64,000 nt of DNA, taken from NCBI RefSeq assembly GCF_003287975.1, contig NZ_QMKQ01000006.1:62001-126000 (forward strand), written 5' to 3'. This document shows, piece after piece, positions 55,597 to 63,233 of this stretch; position 1 is the stretch's first letter, and each line of letters starts with the position of its first letter. The DNA is from Arthrobacter sp. AQ5-05. GTDB lineage: Bacteria > Actinomycetota > Actinomycetes > Actinomycetales > Micrococcaceae. Both the position numbers and the translations under genes were made by a program. A model generated the notes under the pieces. It was not told where the DNA came from and did no database searches. It worked only from the letters and a program-made list of their open reading frames with translations.

Positions 55597-55670
55597 TAGC
55601 GGCTCCGGGACTCGATCCCGGGACCTCACGATTATGAGTCGTGCGCTCTAACCAGCTGAGCTAAGCCGCC
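55597..55670 (-). tRNA. tRNA-Met (CAT), elongator type
   Basis: On the minus strand GGCGGCTTAGCTCAGCTGGT begins a 74-base cloverleaf. The anticodon loop is CTCATAA with anticodon CAT, and the acceptor GGCGGCT pairs with AGCCGCT (first pair G-U). The first acceptor pair is paired and the anticodon stem lacks the three G-C pairs of an initiator, so it is called elongator. Confidence 0.9.
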
Positions 55671-55741
55671 ACGAATGATGAGACCCGCGTCCGCGCCAGG
55701 TTCCCTTGCGGGCCGACTTGGACGCGGGCCATTCCATTCAG

Positions 55742-55813
55742 AGCCCCCCATCGGAATCGATCCGATGACCTCGTTCTTACCAAGAACGCGCTCTACCACT
55801 GAGCTAGGGGGGC
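55742..55813 (-). tRNA. tRNA-Thr (GGT), second copy
   Basis: Identical to the copy at 54321-54392 except for one compensated pair in the T-stem (CATCGG/CCGATG instead of CACCGG/CCGGTG). The anticodon loop TTGGTAA is unchanged. It is upstream of tRNA-Met on the same strand, and the two may be cotranscribed. Confidence 0.93.
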
Positions 55814-56742
55814 AACGAGTAAGAACTCTACCAGCAATTTTCGACGCTGTGAAATCGGGATGGCACTTTGTGATCGACCACACAAAATCCCTTGAAAGCG
55901 GCACGTCAGGGTGTCATTCGGGTCGGAATGCAGTGATGCGAATCACCAGGCAATTGGTCGGGGCGGTGCCGCAGAACGCTCCTGTTCCCGTGATGGCGGC
56001 GACGGAGGCCAAGGGTCTCGTCTTCGGGACACCTTGGCCGGGAGGTTCAGTCATGCGCCGGTCCGGAATCGCGCCTGGCTCCCCATCCGCCTTCTCCCTG
56101 CGTTGCGACTGGTTGCCGTTGGCGGAAATAGGCAGGCATCGGATCCGGACCATTCTCCCGCACCATGGATGGGCTCCGTGACGCCTCCGGATGCACCGGG
56201 AACCTTCCAGGTGGGACCGCATCCTGGAGGCACCGTGGGTTCTGCACGGGAGCCGAAGGAACTGAAAAGAGGACGCGAATTCGCGCGGAGGTCCCGCAAG
56301 CACCCGCAGGCGCGAGCAGCTTCTGTTGGAGTCGCGGGGCCCGCCGCGCGCGCTGCTGCAGCCGTGGCGGCAGTGCTCACCTCCCGAATCCGTGAAACCG
56401 TCCCCGGCCACCTCACGAAAGCCTCCATGGATGGCCGGCAGAGGCCGCGGCCGCCCCCGCCAAGTCGCCCATGGGCCGGGGAACGGTGCAGGTCCATGCT
56501 CGTCGTCCGGGGCCACCTGGCGGCCCTGCCAGTGCACGCCCCCGCAACCCACAGGGGCCGCAGGATGTCACCCCCGGGGGAATCCAGCGGTTCCGCGAAG
56601 GCACCTTCCATTTCCGGTTGGCACCCGTGGTTGCAGGTGATCCCCGACGGCATGGACGCATCGGGTTCATGGCCTGCCGGCTCCTCGCCGCACGGCGGGG
56701 AACGGGCCCAACACGCATCCGGGCCGGGGCCGGGAAAAGCAA
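55814..56742. other. Long GC-rich region without a recognisable gene
   Basis: Some 930 bases between tRNA-Thr and the helicase terminator. Long frames are open on both strands because of base composition, but the translations are rich in Arg, Pro, Gly and His with no domain or hydrophobic pattern. No tRNA or clear terminal repeat was found. It may be a degraded gene or insertion. Confidence 0.4.
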
Positions 56743-56797
56743 GACCCCCGGCGGGAGTGCCCCTCCTTGCCAGGAAGGACACCCCTCACCGGGGGTC
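56743..56797 (-). terminator. Terminator of the DEAD-box helicase gene
   Basis: Outer arms GACCCCCGG / CCGGGGGTC with an inner GTGCCCCTCC / GGAAGGACAC-type stem. On the minus strand it is followed by TTGCTTTTCCC. It lies 16 bases past the stop. Confidence 0.8.
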
Positions 56798-56812
56798 GTG
56801 GCTGTTTAGTGC

Positions 56813-58843
56813 CTAGTAATCGCGACGGCGCGGGCCGCCGGTGGTGCGTGGCTTGCGCGAGGAGCCGCCGAAGCTGCGCTCACCTGCGCCGGCACCGGCG
56901 TTGCCGCGGTATCCACCGCTGCGCTCGCCACCGGCGTTGCGGTCGTAGCCGCCGCGGTCGCCCTCGGAGGAGCCGCCTTCGGTACGACGGTCGTTGCCAC
57001 CGCGGTAGCCACCGCCGCCACCGCTGCGTGCGCCGCCCTGGTAGCCGCCGCCACCGCCACGGCCGCCGCTGTAGCCGCCGCGTCCGCCGCCACCCTGGTA
57101 GCCGCCGCCGCCTTCGCGGTCGGACTTCGGGCTGCGGCCGTTGTCCAGCTCGAGGTGGATCAGTTCGCCACCGATGCGGGTGCGGGACAGCGAGCGGATC
57201 TGCTCCGAGGAGAGGTCTGCCGGCAGTTCCACCAGGGTGTGGTCGGCACGGATGTCGATGCCACCGATCTGGGCGGAGGTCAGGCCGCCTTCGTTGGCAA
57301 GTGCGCCAACGATGGAGCCGGGCATGACGCGCTGGCGACGGCCCACCGCGATGCGGTAGGTGGCGTTGCCTTCGGTCAGGGAGCGGGACGGTCCGCGGGA
57401 GTTGAATCCGTCGCGTCCGCCACTGGCCAGGCGTGCCTGCTTGGCCGGGGCCGCAGGCATTTCCTGCATGAGCAGCGGGCGGCCGCCCTGTGCCATGTGG
57501 GCCAGCGCCGCGGCGATCTCGACCTCGGTGATGTCCTCGTGCTCGGCCGAGTACTTTTCCACCAGGTTGCGGAAGACCGTCAGGTCCTGCGAGGAGATGG
57601 TCTCGCCGATCTGGTCGGCGAACTTGGCCAGGCGCTTGTCGTTCACTGCGTCAACGCTCGGCAGGTGCATGTGCTCCACCGTCTGGCGGGTGGCCTTTTC
57701 GATGGCACGCAGCAAGTACTTTTCGCGCGGGGTCATGAAGAGGATCGCGTCGCCCGAGCGGCCGGCACGGCCGGTGCGGCCGATGCGGTGCACGTAGGAC
57801 TCGGTGTCGTGCGGGATATCGAAGTTGATCACGTGGGAGACACGCTCCACGTCAAGGCCGCGGGCCGCAACGTCGGTGGCAACCAGGATGTCGATCTTGC
57901 CATCGCGAAGGTTCTCGATGGTGCGCTCGCGCTGCTGCTGCGGGATGTCACCGTTGATGGCTGCGGCGGTGAAGCCGCGGGACTTGAGCTTGTCGGCCAG
58001 GTCCTCGGTTGCCATCTTGGTGCGCACGAAGGCGATAACGCCCTCGGACTTCTCCGACTCCAGGATGCGGGTCATGGCATCGAGCTTGTGGGCTCCCATG
58101 ACCTGCACGTAGCGCTGGCGGATGTTGGTGCCGGTCGAGGTGTTCGACTTGACCGAGATTTCCTGCGGGTTGCGCAGGTACTGCTTGGAGATGCGGCGGA
58201 TCGAGGACGGCATGGTGGCCGAGAACAGCACCACCTGCTTCTCTTCCGGGGTGGCCTCGAGGATCTTGTCGACCTCTTCGGCGAAGCCCATGCGCAGCAT
58301 TTCGTCGGCCTCATCCAGGACCACGTACTGCAGGTCCGACAGGTCCAGGGAACCCTTGTTGATGTGGTCGATGACGCGGCCCGGGGTGCCAACGACAACC
58401 TGGGCGCCGCGGCGCAGGCCTGCAAGCTGCGGGCCGTAGGCGGATCCGCCGTACACGGGAAGGACGGTGAAGTCGCCCATGTGCTTGGCGTAGGAGGTGA
58501 AGGCCTCGGCGACCTGGAGCGCGAGCTCGCGGGTCGGGGCAAGGACCAGGACCTGGGTCTTGCGGGCGGTGCCGTTGAGGTCGGCCAGTTCGGCCATCTT
58601 CGACAGCGCGGGAAGGGCGAACGCGGCGGTCTTGCCGGTGCCGGTCTGGGCAACGCCCACGACGTCGCGGCCTTCGAGCAGCAGCGGGATGGTGGCTGCC
58701 TGGATCGGGGAGGGCTTTTCGTAGCCCAGGTCGGAGACGGCGGCGAGAACGCGGCCGTCGAGGCCCAGATCGGCGAAGAGGATCGAGTCTTCTTCGGTCT
58801 TGGTTTCGGCGGTGGGCTGGTTTTCGGGCATGTCAGAAGACAA
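56813..58843 (-). CDS. deaD: DEAD-box ATP-dependent RNA helicase (DeaD/CsdA type)
   Basis: 676-residue RNA helicase that remodels structured RNA, important for ribosome assembly and mRNA decay in the cold. Motifs are: Q (GYEKPSPIQ), I (AQTGTGKT), II (DEAD), III (SAT) and VI (HRIGRTGRAG). A DbpA/CsdA-type RNA-binding domain follows (VGRRQRVMPGSIVGALANEG). The C-terminal tail of about 95 residues is Gly/Arg/Tyr-rich, with repeats such as GGYQGG and RGGY. The start is TTG 58843, with GAGG nine bases upstream; ATG 58831 lacks a ribosome binding site. Its leader contains a notable inverted repeat. Confidence 0.94.
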   Translation of the reverse strand: MSSDMPENQPTAETKTEEDSILFADLGLDGRVLAAVSDLGYEKPSPIQAATIPLLLEGRDVVGVAQTGTGKTAAFALPALSKMAELADLNGTARKTQVLVLAPTRELALQVAEAFTSYAKHMGDFTVLPVYGGSAYGPQLAGLRRGAQVVVGTPGRVIDHINKGSLDLSDLQYVVLDEADEMLRMGFAEEVDKILEATPEEKQVVLFSATMPSSIRRISKQYLRNPQEISVKSNTSTGTNIRQRYVQVMGAHKLDAMTRILESEKSEGVIAFVRTKMATEDLADKLKSRGFTAAAINGDIPQQQRERTIENLRDGKIDILVATDVAARGLDVERVSHVINFDIPHDTESYVHRIGRTGRAGRSGDAILFMTPREKYLLRAIEKATRQTVEHMHLPSVDAVNDKRLAKFADQIGETISSQDLTVFRNLVEKYSAEHEDITEVEIAAALAHMAQGGRPLLMQEMPAAPAKQARLASGGRDGFNSRGPSRSLTEGNATYRIAVGRRQRVMPGSIVGALANEGGLTSAQIGGIDIRADHTLVELPADLSSEQIRSLSRTRIGGELIHLELDNGRSPKSDREGGGGYQGGGGRGGYSGGRGGGGGYQGGARSGGGGGYRGGNDRRTEGGSSEGDRGGYDRNAGGERSGGYRGNAGAGAGERSFGGSSRKPRTTGGPRRRDY

Positions 58844-58857
58844 AGAGAATTACCTCA

Positions 58858-58943
58858 TTCATAGGGGCGGATGGACCCCGTATCAACGAGGTTCCGCAGC
58901 ACAATCGGACTCAATCACTTTGGTCCGGCGACTCCCCTATGAA
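58858..58943 (-). promoter_or_regulatory. Structured leader of the helicase gene
   Basis: The perfect 10-base inverted repeat TTCATAGGGG / CCCCTATGAA (58858-58867 and 58934-58943) encloses about 66 bases. Its start-proximal arm ends two bases before the GAGG ribosome binding site. Folding would place the ribosome binding site at the foot of a hairpin. The region 58844-59173 otherwise holds no gene and must contain the promoter, which I could not assign. Confidence 0.55.
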
Positions 58944-59173
58944 AGGAACAACCCGCATCAGATGGCGGGCTCACACACGACAGCTCCTGCCTCAAGAATT
59001 GGGCAGAATGCGAGGGAAGCCGGATACAGTGAACACCTAATCTTATCGCCCTTGGCGCAACATGGGGTACTTAATGCCGGTGAGGTTGCGCACACGGTGT
59101 GGCAAACCGGACTATGATGTGCCCGTTCACGGCTTTAAACCTTCCCGTTTCCCGGGGGTGGACCCCTGGCCGG

Positions 59174-59860
59174 CTACCGCCCCGCGGCGCCGGGCAGCGT
59201 GCGAAGGACCTTCTCCGGAAGCCGGTGGCCGGTGGCCGCCTGGTGGGCCAGCAGCGCCTCGGCCTGCACGGGCGTGGGGCCGAAGAAGACGTCGCGGATC
59301 CGCACCCCGTGCCCGGGACGCGAAAGCACCACGACCTCGTCGCCCGCGCGGACCTTGCCGGTGCGGATGACCTTCAGGAAGCAGCCTACGTCCCCGCGTT
59401 CGGTGAACCGGGGCACCCAGTTTTCCGCCTCGAGATGCCGGGCAAAGGTGGAGCAGGGAACCCGCGGGCAGGTGACCTCCAGGACCACGGAGGCGCCGAT
59501 CCGCCAGCGCTCCCCCACCACGGCGTCGGACGTTTCGACGCCGGAGATCCGCAGGTTCTCCCCGAAGAGCCCGGCGACGACTTCCCGACCCAGATCCGCA
59601 CTCCAGCGTTCGGCCTCGGCCGTGGAGTAGGCGTAGATCGCCTGGTCATAGCCGCCATGGTGTTCGCGATCCACCTGGGTGTCGGCGTAGAGCCCGAGCT
59701 TGCGCACCTTGACCGGTCCGGCGACGGGCCGTTTGTCGATGGCGGTGATTCCAACCGCGCCGGCGTCGGGCTTCAGCGCGTGCACGATGCACACCGCCTC
59801 CAGGCGCCCACTGGCGATGTCGGCGGATTCGGGGTGTCCGGTGGCGGGGTTCGGGCTCAT
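59174..59860 (-). CDS. MOSC-domain protein (YiiM-like)
   Basis: 228 residues with a MOSC domain, related to the C-terminal domain of molybdenum-cofactor sulfurases. Landmarks are REHHGGYDQAIYAYSTAEAE, LFGENLRISGVETSDAVVGE and the conserved Cys in VTCPRVPCSTFARHLE. Members such as YiiM use molybdenum cofactor to reduce N-hydroxylated bases; other MOSC proteins handle sulfur. It begins nine bases after the CstR-like repressor gene, so the two form an operon. Confidence 0.88.
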   Translation of the reverse strand: MSPNPATGHPESADIASGRLEAVCIVHALKPDAGAVGITAIDKRPVAGPVKVRKLGLYADTQVDREHHGGYDQAIYAYSTAEAERWSADLGREVVAGLFGENLRISGVETSDAVVGERWRIGASVVLEVTCPRVPCSTFARHLEAENWVPRFTERGDVGCFLKVIRTGKVRAGDEVVVLSRPGHGVRIRDVFFGPTPVQAEALLAHQAATGHRLPEKVLRTLPGAAGR

Positions 59861-59869
59861 GGAAAAAGC

Positions 59870-60142
59870 CTATGCCAGGGACAGAAAGAGTTTCTCCAGC
59901 TTGTCCCGGTCCAGCTGCGCGGACCCGGGCTCCCGGGCCTCGGCAAGCATGCAGGATTGCAGGCCGCTGGCGATGATGCTGAAGCCGGCCCGGTCCATGG
60001 CCTTGGAGGCGGCCGAGAGCTGGGTGATGACCTCGCTGCATTCGCGCCCGTCCTCGATCATCCGGATCACGGCGGCCAGCTGGCCCTGGGCGCGCTTGAG
60101 GCGGTTGAGTACCGGTTTCAGTTCAACGGGGTCGAGTTCCAT
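59870..60142 (-). CDS. CsoR-family repressor with CstR-like cysteine pair
   Basis: 90 residues, all-helical DUF156 protein: VLNRLKRAQGQLAAVIRMIE and TQLSAASKAMDRAGFSIIAS. Cys35 and Cys64 are 29 residues apart, as in the family. The position of the copper-ligand His in CsoR (four before the second Cys) is Gly60. This matches the persulfide sensor CstR better than copper sensors. Translation starts at ATG 60142. A CCCCGGGG palindrome lies just upstream. It is followed by the MOSC gene. Ligand assignment is inference. Confidence 0.87.
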   Translation of the reverse strand: MELDPVELKPVLNRLKRAQGQLAAVIRMIEDGRECSEVITQLSAASKAMDRAGFSIIASGLQSCMLAEAREPGSAQLDRDKLEKLFLSLA

Positions 60143-60154
60143 GCCCCCAGAATA

Positions 60155-60168
60155 TACACCCCGGGGTA
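60155..60168 (-). promoter_or_regulatory. CsoR-family operator-like palindrome
   Basis: TACCCCGGGGTGTA on the minus strand, with a perfect CCCCGGGG centre, lies 13 bases before the repressor start. It resembles the G/C-tract palindromes bound by CsoR-family repressors. A TATATT follows immediately and may be the -10 box. Confidence 0.6.
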
Positions 60169-60272
60169 CGGACAAGAAGCGCGCCACGGCGCAGGGCCGA
60201 ATCCGCGCACCGGCATTCATCGGGTAACCTGCGGTGCATGGAGAAGAAGCAAAACGCCCTCGGGGCAGCGAA

Positions 60273-60713
60273 GTGAAAACCGCCAAGGACGCGCTGCCGG
60301 CCTCGCTGCGCACCGCCCGCTGGTGGTGGGCCGCCGCCTGCGCCTCCGCGCTGGCATTCGCCGCCGGGTTCTTCCTCAATGCAGCCTCGCGCCCGGCCAA
60401 CGAGGCGCCCGGATTCTGGGGCGCGGGCATCGCACTGGTCGGGCTGGGCCTGGTCATCGGGTACTGCACCTTCCAGCTCTGGTTGGGCAAACTGGCCGGG
60501 CGGATCTCCCTGACCTGGTGCGGGATCATCGTGGGCATCCCGCTGCTGACCCGCGGGGTGCGGTTGGGCATCTTCGGCGCGCTGCTGCTGGTGGGCGTCG
60601 CGCTGCTCTGGAGCCCGGGAGCCACCAGGTACTTCGCCCCGCAATCCAAGGCCGCCCGCGCCAGGCGCCGGGCCGAACGCAGTGCCGAGAAGGCCCGCAA
60701 CCAGCGTCGGTGA
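60273..60713 (+). CDS. Small polytopic membrane protein
   Basis: About 146 residues with four hydrophobic segments (WWWAAACASALAFAAGFFLN, GAGIALVGLGLVIGYCTF, LTWCGIIVGIPLLTRG and LGIFGALLLVGVALLW) and a strongly basic tail (KAARARRRAERSAEKARNQ). GTG 60273 and GTG 60234 are both possible starts; neither has a good ribosome binding site. Function unknown. It diverges from the repressor-MOSC operon. Confidence 0.7.
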   Translation: MKTAKDALPASLRTARWWWAAACASALAFAAGFFLNAASRPANEAPGFWGAGIALVGLGLVIGYCTFQLWLGKLAGRISLTWCGIIVGIPLLTRGVRLGIFGALLLVGVALLWSPGATRYFAPQSKAARARRRAERSAEKARNQRR

Positions 60714-60774
60714 CTCCCCGGGACCCGGGCATCGACCCATGTCGGAGCGCGGCAAACCATGGCAGAGTGCACCC

Positions 60775-61962
60775 ATGAACACTTTTGCGATCACCAATGC
60801 ACATGTCGTCCCGATCATCGGGGAACCGTTCACCGGGACCGTCGTGGTCACCGGATCCGTCATCACCGCGCTGGGCCCCGCGGCGAAGGTCCCGGCCGGC
60901 GCGCAGGTCCTCGACGCGGACGGAGCATGGCTGCTGCCCGGGTTCATCGACGCGCACGTGCACCTGGGCATGCACCCGGAGGGCGAGGACGGTTCCGGAG
61001 CCGACGTGAATGAGATGACGGACCCGAACATGGCAGCGGTGCGCGCCATCGACGCCGTCGACCCCTTCGACCCCGGCTTCGACGATGCCCTTGCCGGCGG
61101 GGTGACCACCGTGAACGTGAACCCCGGGTCCGGGAACCCGATCGGTGGACAGACCGTGGCGATCCACACGCACGGGCGCTACGTCGATGAGATGGTGCTG
61201 CGGGCCCCCAGCGGCATCAAGTCGGCCCTGGGCGAGAATCCCAAGCGCGTATACGGGGCCAAGGACAAGACGCCCTCCACCCGGCTGGGCACCGCAATGG
61301 TGATCCGCCAGGGGTTCATCGAGGCGCAGAACTACCTGGCCGCCAACGACCCGGACAAGCGCGACGCCAAGCTCGAGGCCCTGGGCATGGTGCTGCGCCG
61401 GGAGATCCCGTGGCGCCAGCACGCCCACCGCACCGACGACGTGGCCACCGCGCTGCGCCTGGCCGCGGAGTTCGGCTACGAGCTGGTCCTTGACCACGGC
61501 ACCGAGGCGCACGTGATCGCCGATGTGGTGGCCGCCGCCGGGGTGCCGGTGCTCATCGGCCCGCTGTTCACCACCAAGTCCAAGGTGGAGCTGCGCGGCC
61601 GCTCGCTGGCCAACCCGCGCCGGCTCGCCGAGGCCGGGGTGGAGATCTCGATCATCACCGACCACCCGGTGATCCCGATCAACTTCCTGATCCACCAGTG
61701 CACGCTGGCGGTGAAGGAGGGCCTGGACCGGGACACCGCGCTGCGCGCCGTGACGATCCACCCGGCGAAGGTGCTGGGGCTTGCGGGGCGCATCGGTTCG
61801 CTGGAAGCCGGCAAGGACGCGGACCTGGTGCTGTGGAGCGGGGATCCGCTCGATGTCTTCTCCCGGGCGCTGCGCGTGTGGATCGGCGGGAAGCAGGTCA
61901 TGGAATACGATGCGGCCACCCGCACCCCTGTCGTGGCCGCCCGCAAGGTCGTGCCCGAATAG
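60775..61962 (+). CDS. Amidohydrolase (imidazolonepropionase-related)
   Basis: 395-residue metal-dependent hydrolase. The first metal site is GFIDAHVHLGMHPEG (HxH). Further metal or catalytic residues are in REIPWRQHAHRTDD, LVLDHGTEAHVIAD and IITDHPVIPINF. The C-terminal beta-sandwich returns with GSLEAGKDADLVLWSGDPLD. The family acts on cyclic amides and related C-N bonds; the substrate here is unknown. ATG 60775 gives MNTFAITNAHVVPIIGEP. It ends at a long perfect hairpin. Confidence 0.88.
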   Translation: MNTFAITNAHVVPIIGEPFTGTVVVTGSVITALGPAAKVPAGAQVLDADGAWLLPGFIDAHVHLGMHPEGEDGSGADVNEMTDPNMAAVRAIDAVDPFDPGFDDALAGGVTTVNVNPGSGNPIGGQTVAIHTHGRYVDEMVLRAPSGIKSALGENPKRVYGAKDKTPSTRLGTAMVIRQGFIEAQNYLAANDPDKRDAKLEALGMVLRREIPWRQHAHRTDDVATALRLAAEFGYELVLDHGTEAHVIADVVAAAGVPVLIGPLFTTKSKVELRGRSLANPRRLAEAGVEISIITDHPVIPINFLIHQCTLAVKEGLDRDTALRAVTIHPAKVLGLAGRIGSLEAGKDADLVLWSGDPLDVFSRALRVWIGGKQVMEYDAATRTPVVAARKVVPE

Positions 61963-61982
61963 GCGCAAGCCGGCCCGGAGCC

Positions 61983-62042
61983 CAACCACGCGAGGTGCGT
62001 GCCTGGCGGAATGTCCCGTCGGGCACGCACCTCGCGTGGTTG
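61983..62042. terminator. Bidirectional terminator between amidohydrolase and metB
   Basis: Perfect 21-base-pair inverted repeat (61983-62003 with 62022-62042), arms starting CAACCACGCGAGG and ending CCTCGCGTGGTTG, with an 18-base loop. It separates two convergent genes. No T-run. Confidence 0.7.
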
Positions 62043-62056
62043 CTGCGGCCTGGTGC

Positions 62057-63214
62057 CTACAGCCGGGCGAAGGCCTGCTCGAGGTCGGCGAGCAGGTCGG
62101 CGATGTCCTCGATGCCCACCGAGAGGCGCAGCAGGTTCACCGGAACGGCCAGCTCGGTGCCCTTCACCGAGGCGTGGGTCATCTCCGAGGGGTAGTTCAT
62201 CAGCGATTCGATGCCGCCCAGGGACTCGGCCAGGGTGAACACGCGGGTCGCCTCGGCCACGGTGCGTGCCGCGTCCTCGCCACCGGTGAACTGCACCGAG
62301 ACCATGCCGCCGAAGCCGCTCATCTGCTTCTTGGCCAGCTCGTGCTCCGGGTGGGACTCCAGGCCCGGGTAGTGCACGGCCTCGACCTCGGGGCGCTGTG
62401 CCAGCCAGCGGGCCACGGCCATCGCGTTCTCCGAGTGGGTGCGCATGCGCACGCCCAGGGTCTTCAGGCCCCGGGTGGTCAGGAACGCGTCCATCGGGCC
62501 GGAGACCGCGCCGACGGCGAACTGGATGAAGCCGATGGCCTCGGCCAGCACCGGGTCCTTGACCACCACGGCGCCGCCGACCACGTCGGAGTGCCCGCCG
62601 ATGTACTTGGTGGTGGAGTGCACCACCACGTCCGCGCCCAGGTCCAGGGGCTGCTGCAGCGCCGGGGAGGCGAAGGTGTTGTCGACCACCAGCAGGGCGC
62701 CGGCATCGTGGGCGATCTTGGCGACCGCAGCGATGTCGGTGATGCGCATCATCGGGTTCGAGGGGGTTTCCACCCAGACCAGGCGGGTCTTGTTGGCCGC
62801 AATCGCTGCCTTGAGCGCGGCGTGGTCGGACATGTCCACCGGGGTGTTGCCGATGCCCCAGCCCCCAAGCACCCGGGAAATGAGCCGGTAGGTTCCGCCG
62901 TAGGCGTCGTTGCCCAGCACGATGTGGTCCCCGGGTTCGGCCAGCGCGCGGATCAGCGAGTCCTCGGCGGCCAGGCCCGAGGAGAACGAGTAGGCGTGGG
63001 TGCCGTGTTCCACCGCGGCGAGCTGTTCCTGCAGGGCGTCGCGGGTGGGGTTTCCGCCGCGGCCGTATTCGTAGCCGGCGCGCAGGTTGCCGATGCCGTC
63101 CTGGGCATAGGTCGAGGAGAAGTGCAGCGGCGGGACCACGGCCCCGGTGCGCGGCTCGAACGCCTGCCCGGCGTGGACGGCGCGGGTGTTGAATCCTTGG
63201 ATGTTCTCAGTCAT
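62057..63214 (-). CDS. metB: Cystathionine gamma-synthase / gamma-lyase family enzyme
   Basis: 385-residue PLP enzyme of the Cys/Met metabolism family. It begins MTENIQGFNTRAVHAGQAFE and has YEYGRGGNPTRDALQEQLAA, VWVETPSNPMMRITDIAAVA, VVDNTFASPALQQPLDLG and the PLP Lys in HSTTKYIGGHSDVVGG. It makes cystathionine from an O-acylhomoserine and cysteine, or acts in the reverse gamma-lyase direction. The family does not separate these by sequence alone. The start ATG 63214 lies 19 bases after cbs, as in the mycobacterial cbs-metB pair. Confidence 0.92.
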   Translation of the reverse strand: MTENIQGFNTRAVHAGQAFEPRTGAVVPPLHFSSTYAQDGIGNLRAGYEYGRGGNPTRDALQEQLAAVEHGTHAYSFSSGLAAEDSLIRALAEPGDHIVLGNDAYGGTYRLISRVLGGWGIGNTPVDMSDHAALKAAIAANKTRLVWVETPSNPMMRITDIAAVAKIAHDAGALLVVDNTFASPALQQPLDLGADVVVHSTTKYIGGHSDVVGGAVVVKDPVLAEAIGFIQFAVGAVSGPMDAFLTTRGLKTLGVRMRTHSENAMAVARWLAQRPEVEAVHYPGLESHPEHELAKKQMSGFGGMVSVQFTGGEDAARTVAEATRVFTLAESLGGIESLMNYPSEMTHASVKGTELAVPVNLLRLSVGIEDIADLLADLEQAFARL

Positions 63215-63233
63215 GAAAGGGGAGCCAACTTTC

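Noticed and set aside
55914-56782. Overlapping long frames on both strands in the gap before deaD
   Set aside because: Several frames are open together, which reflects base composition. None shows a motif, hydrophobic pattern or ribosome binding site.
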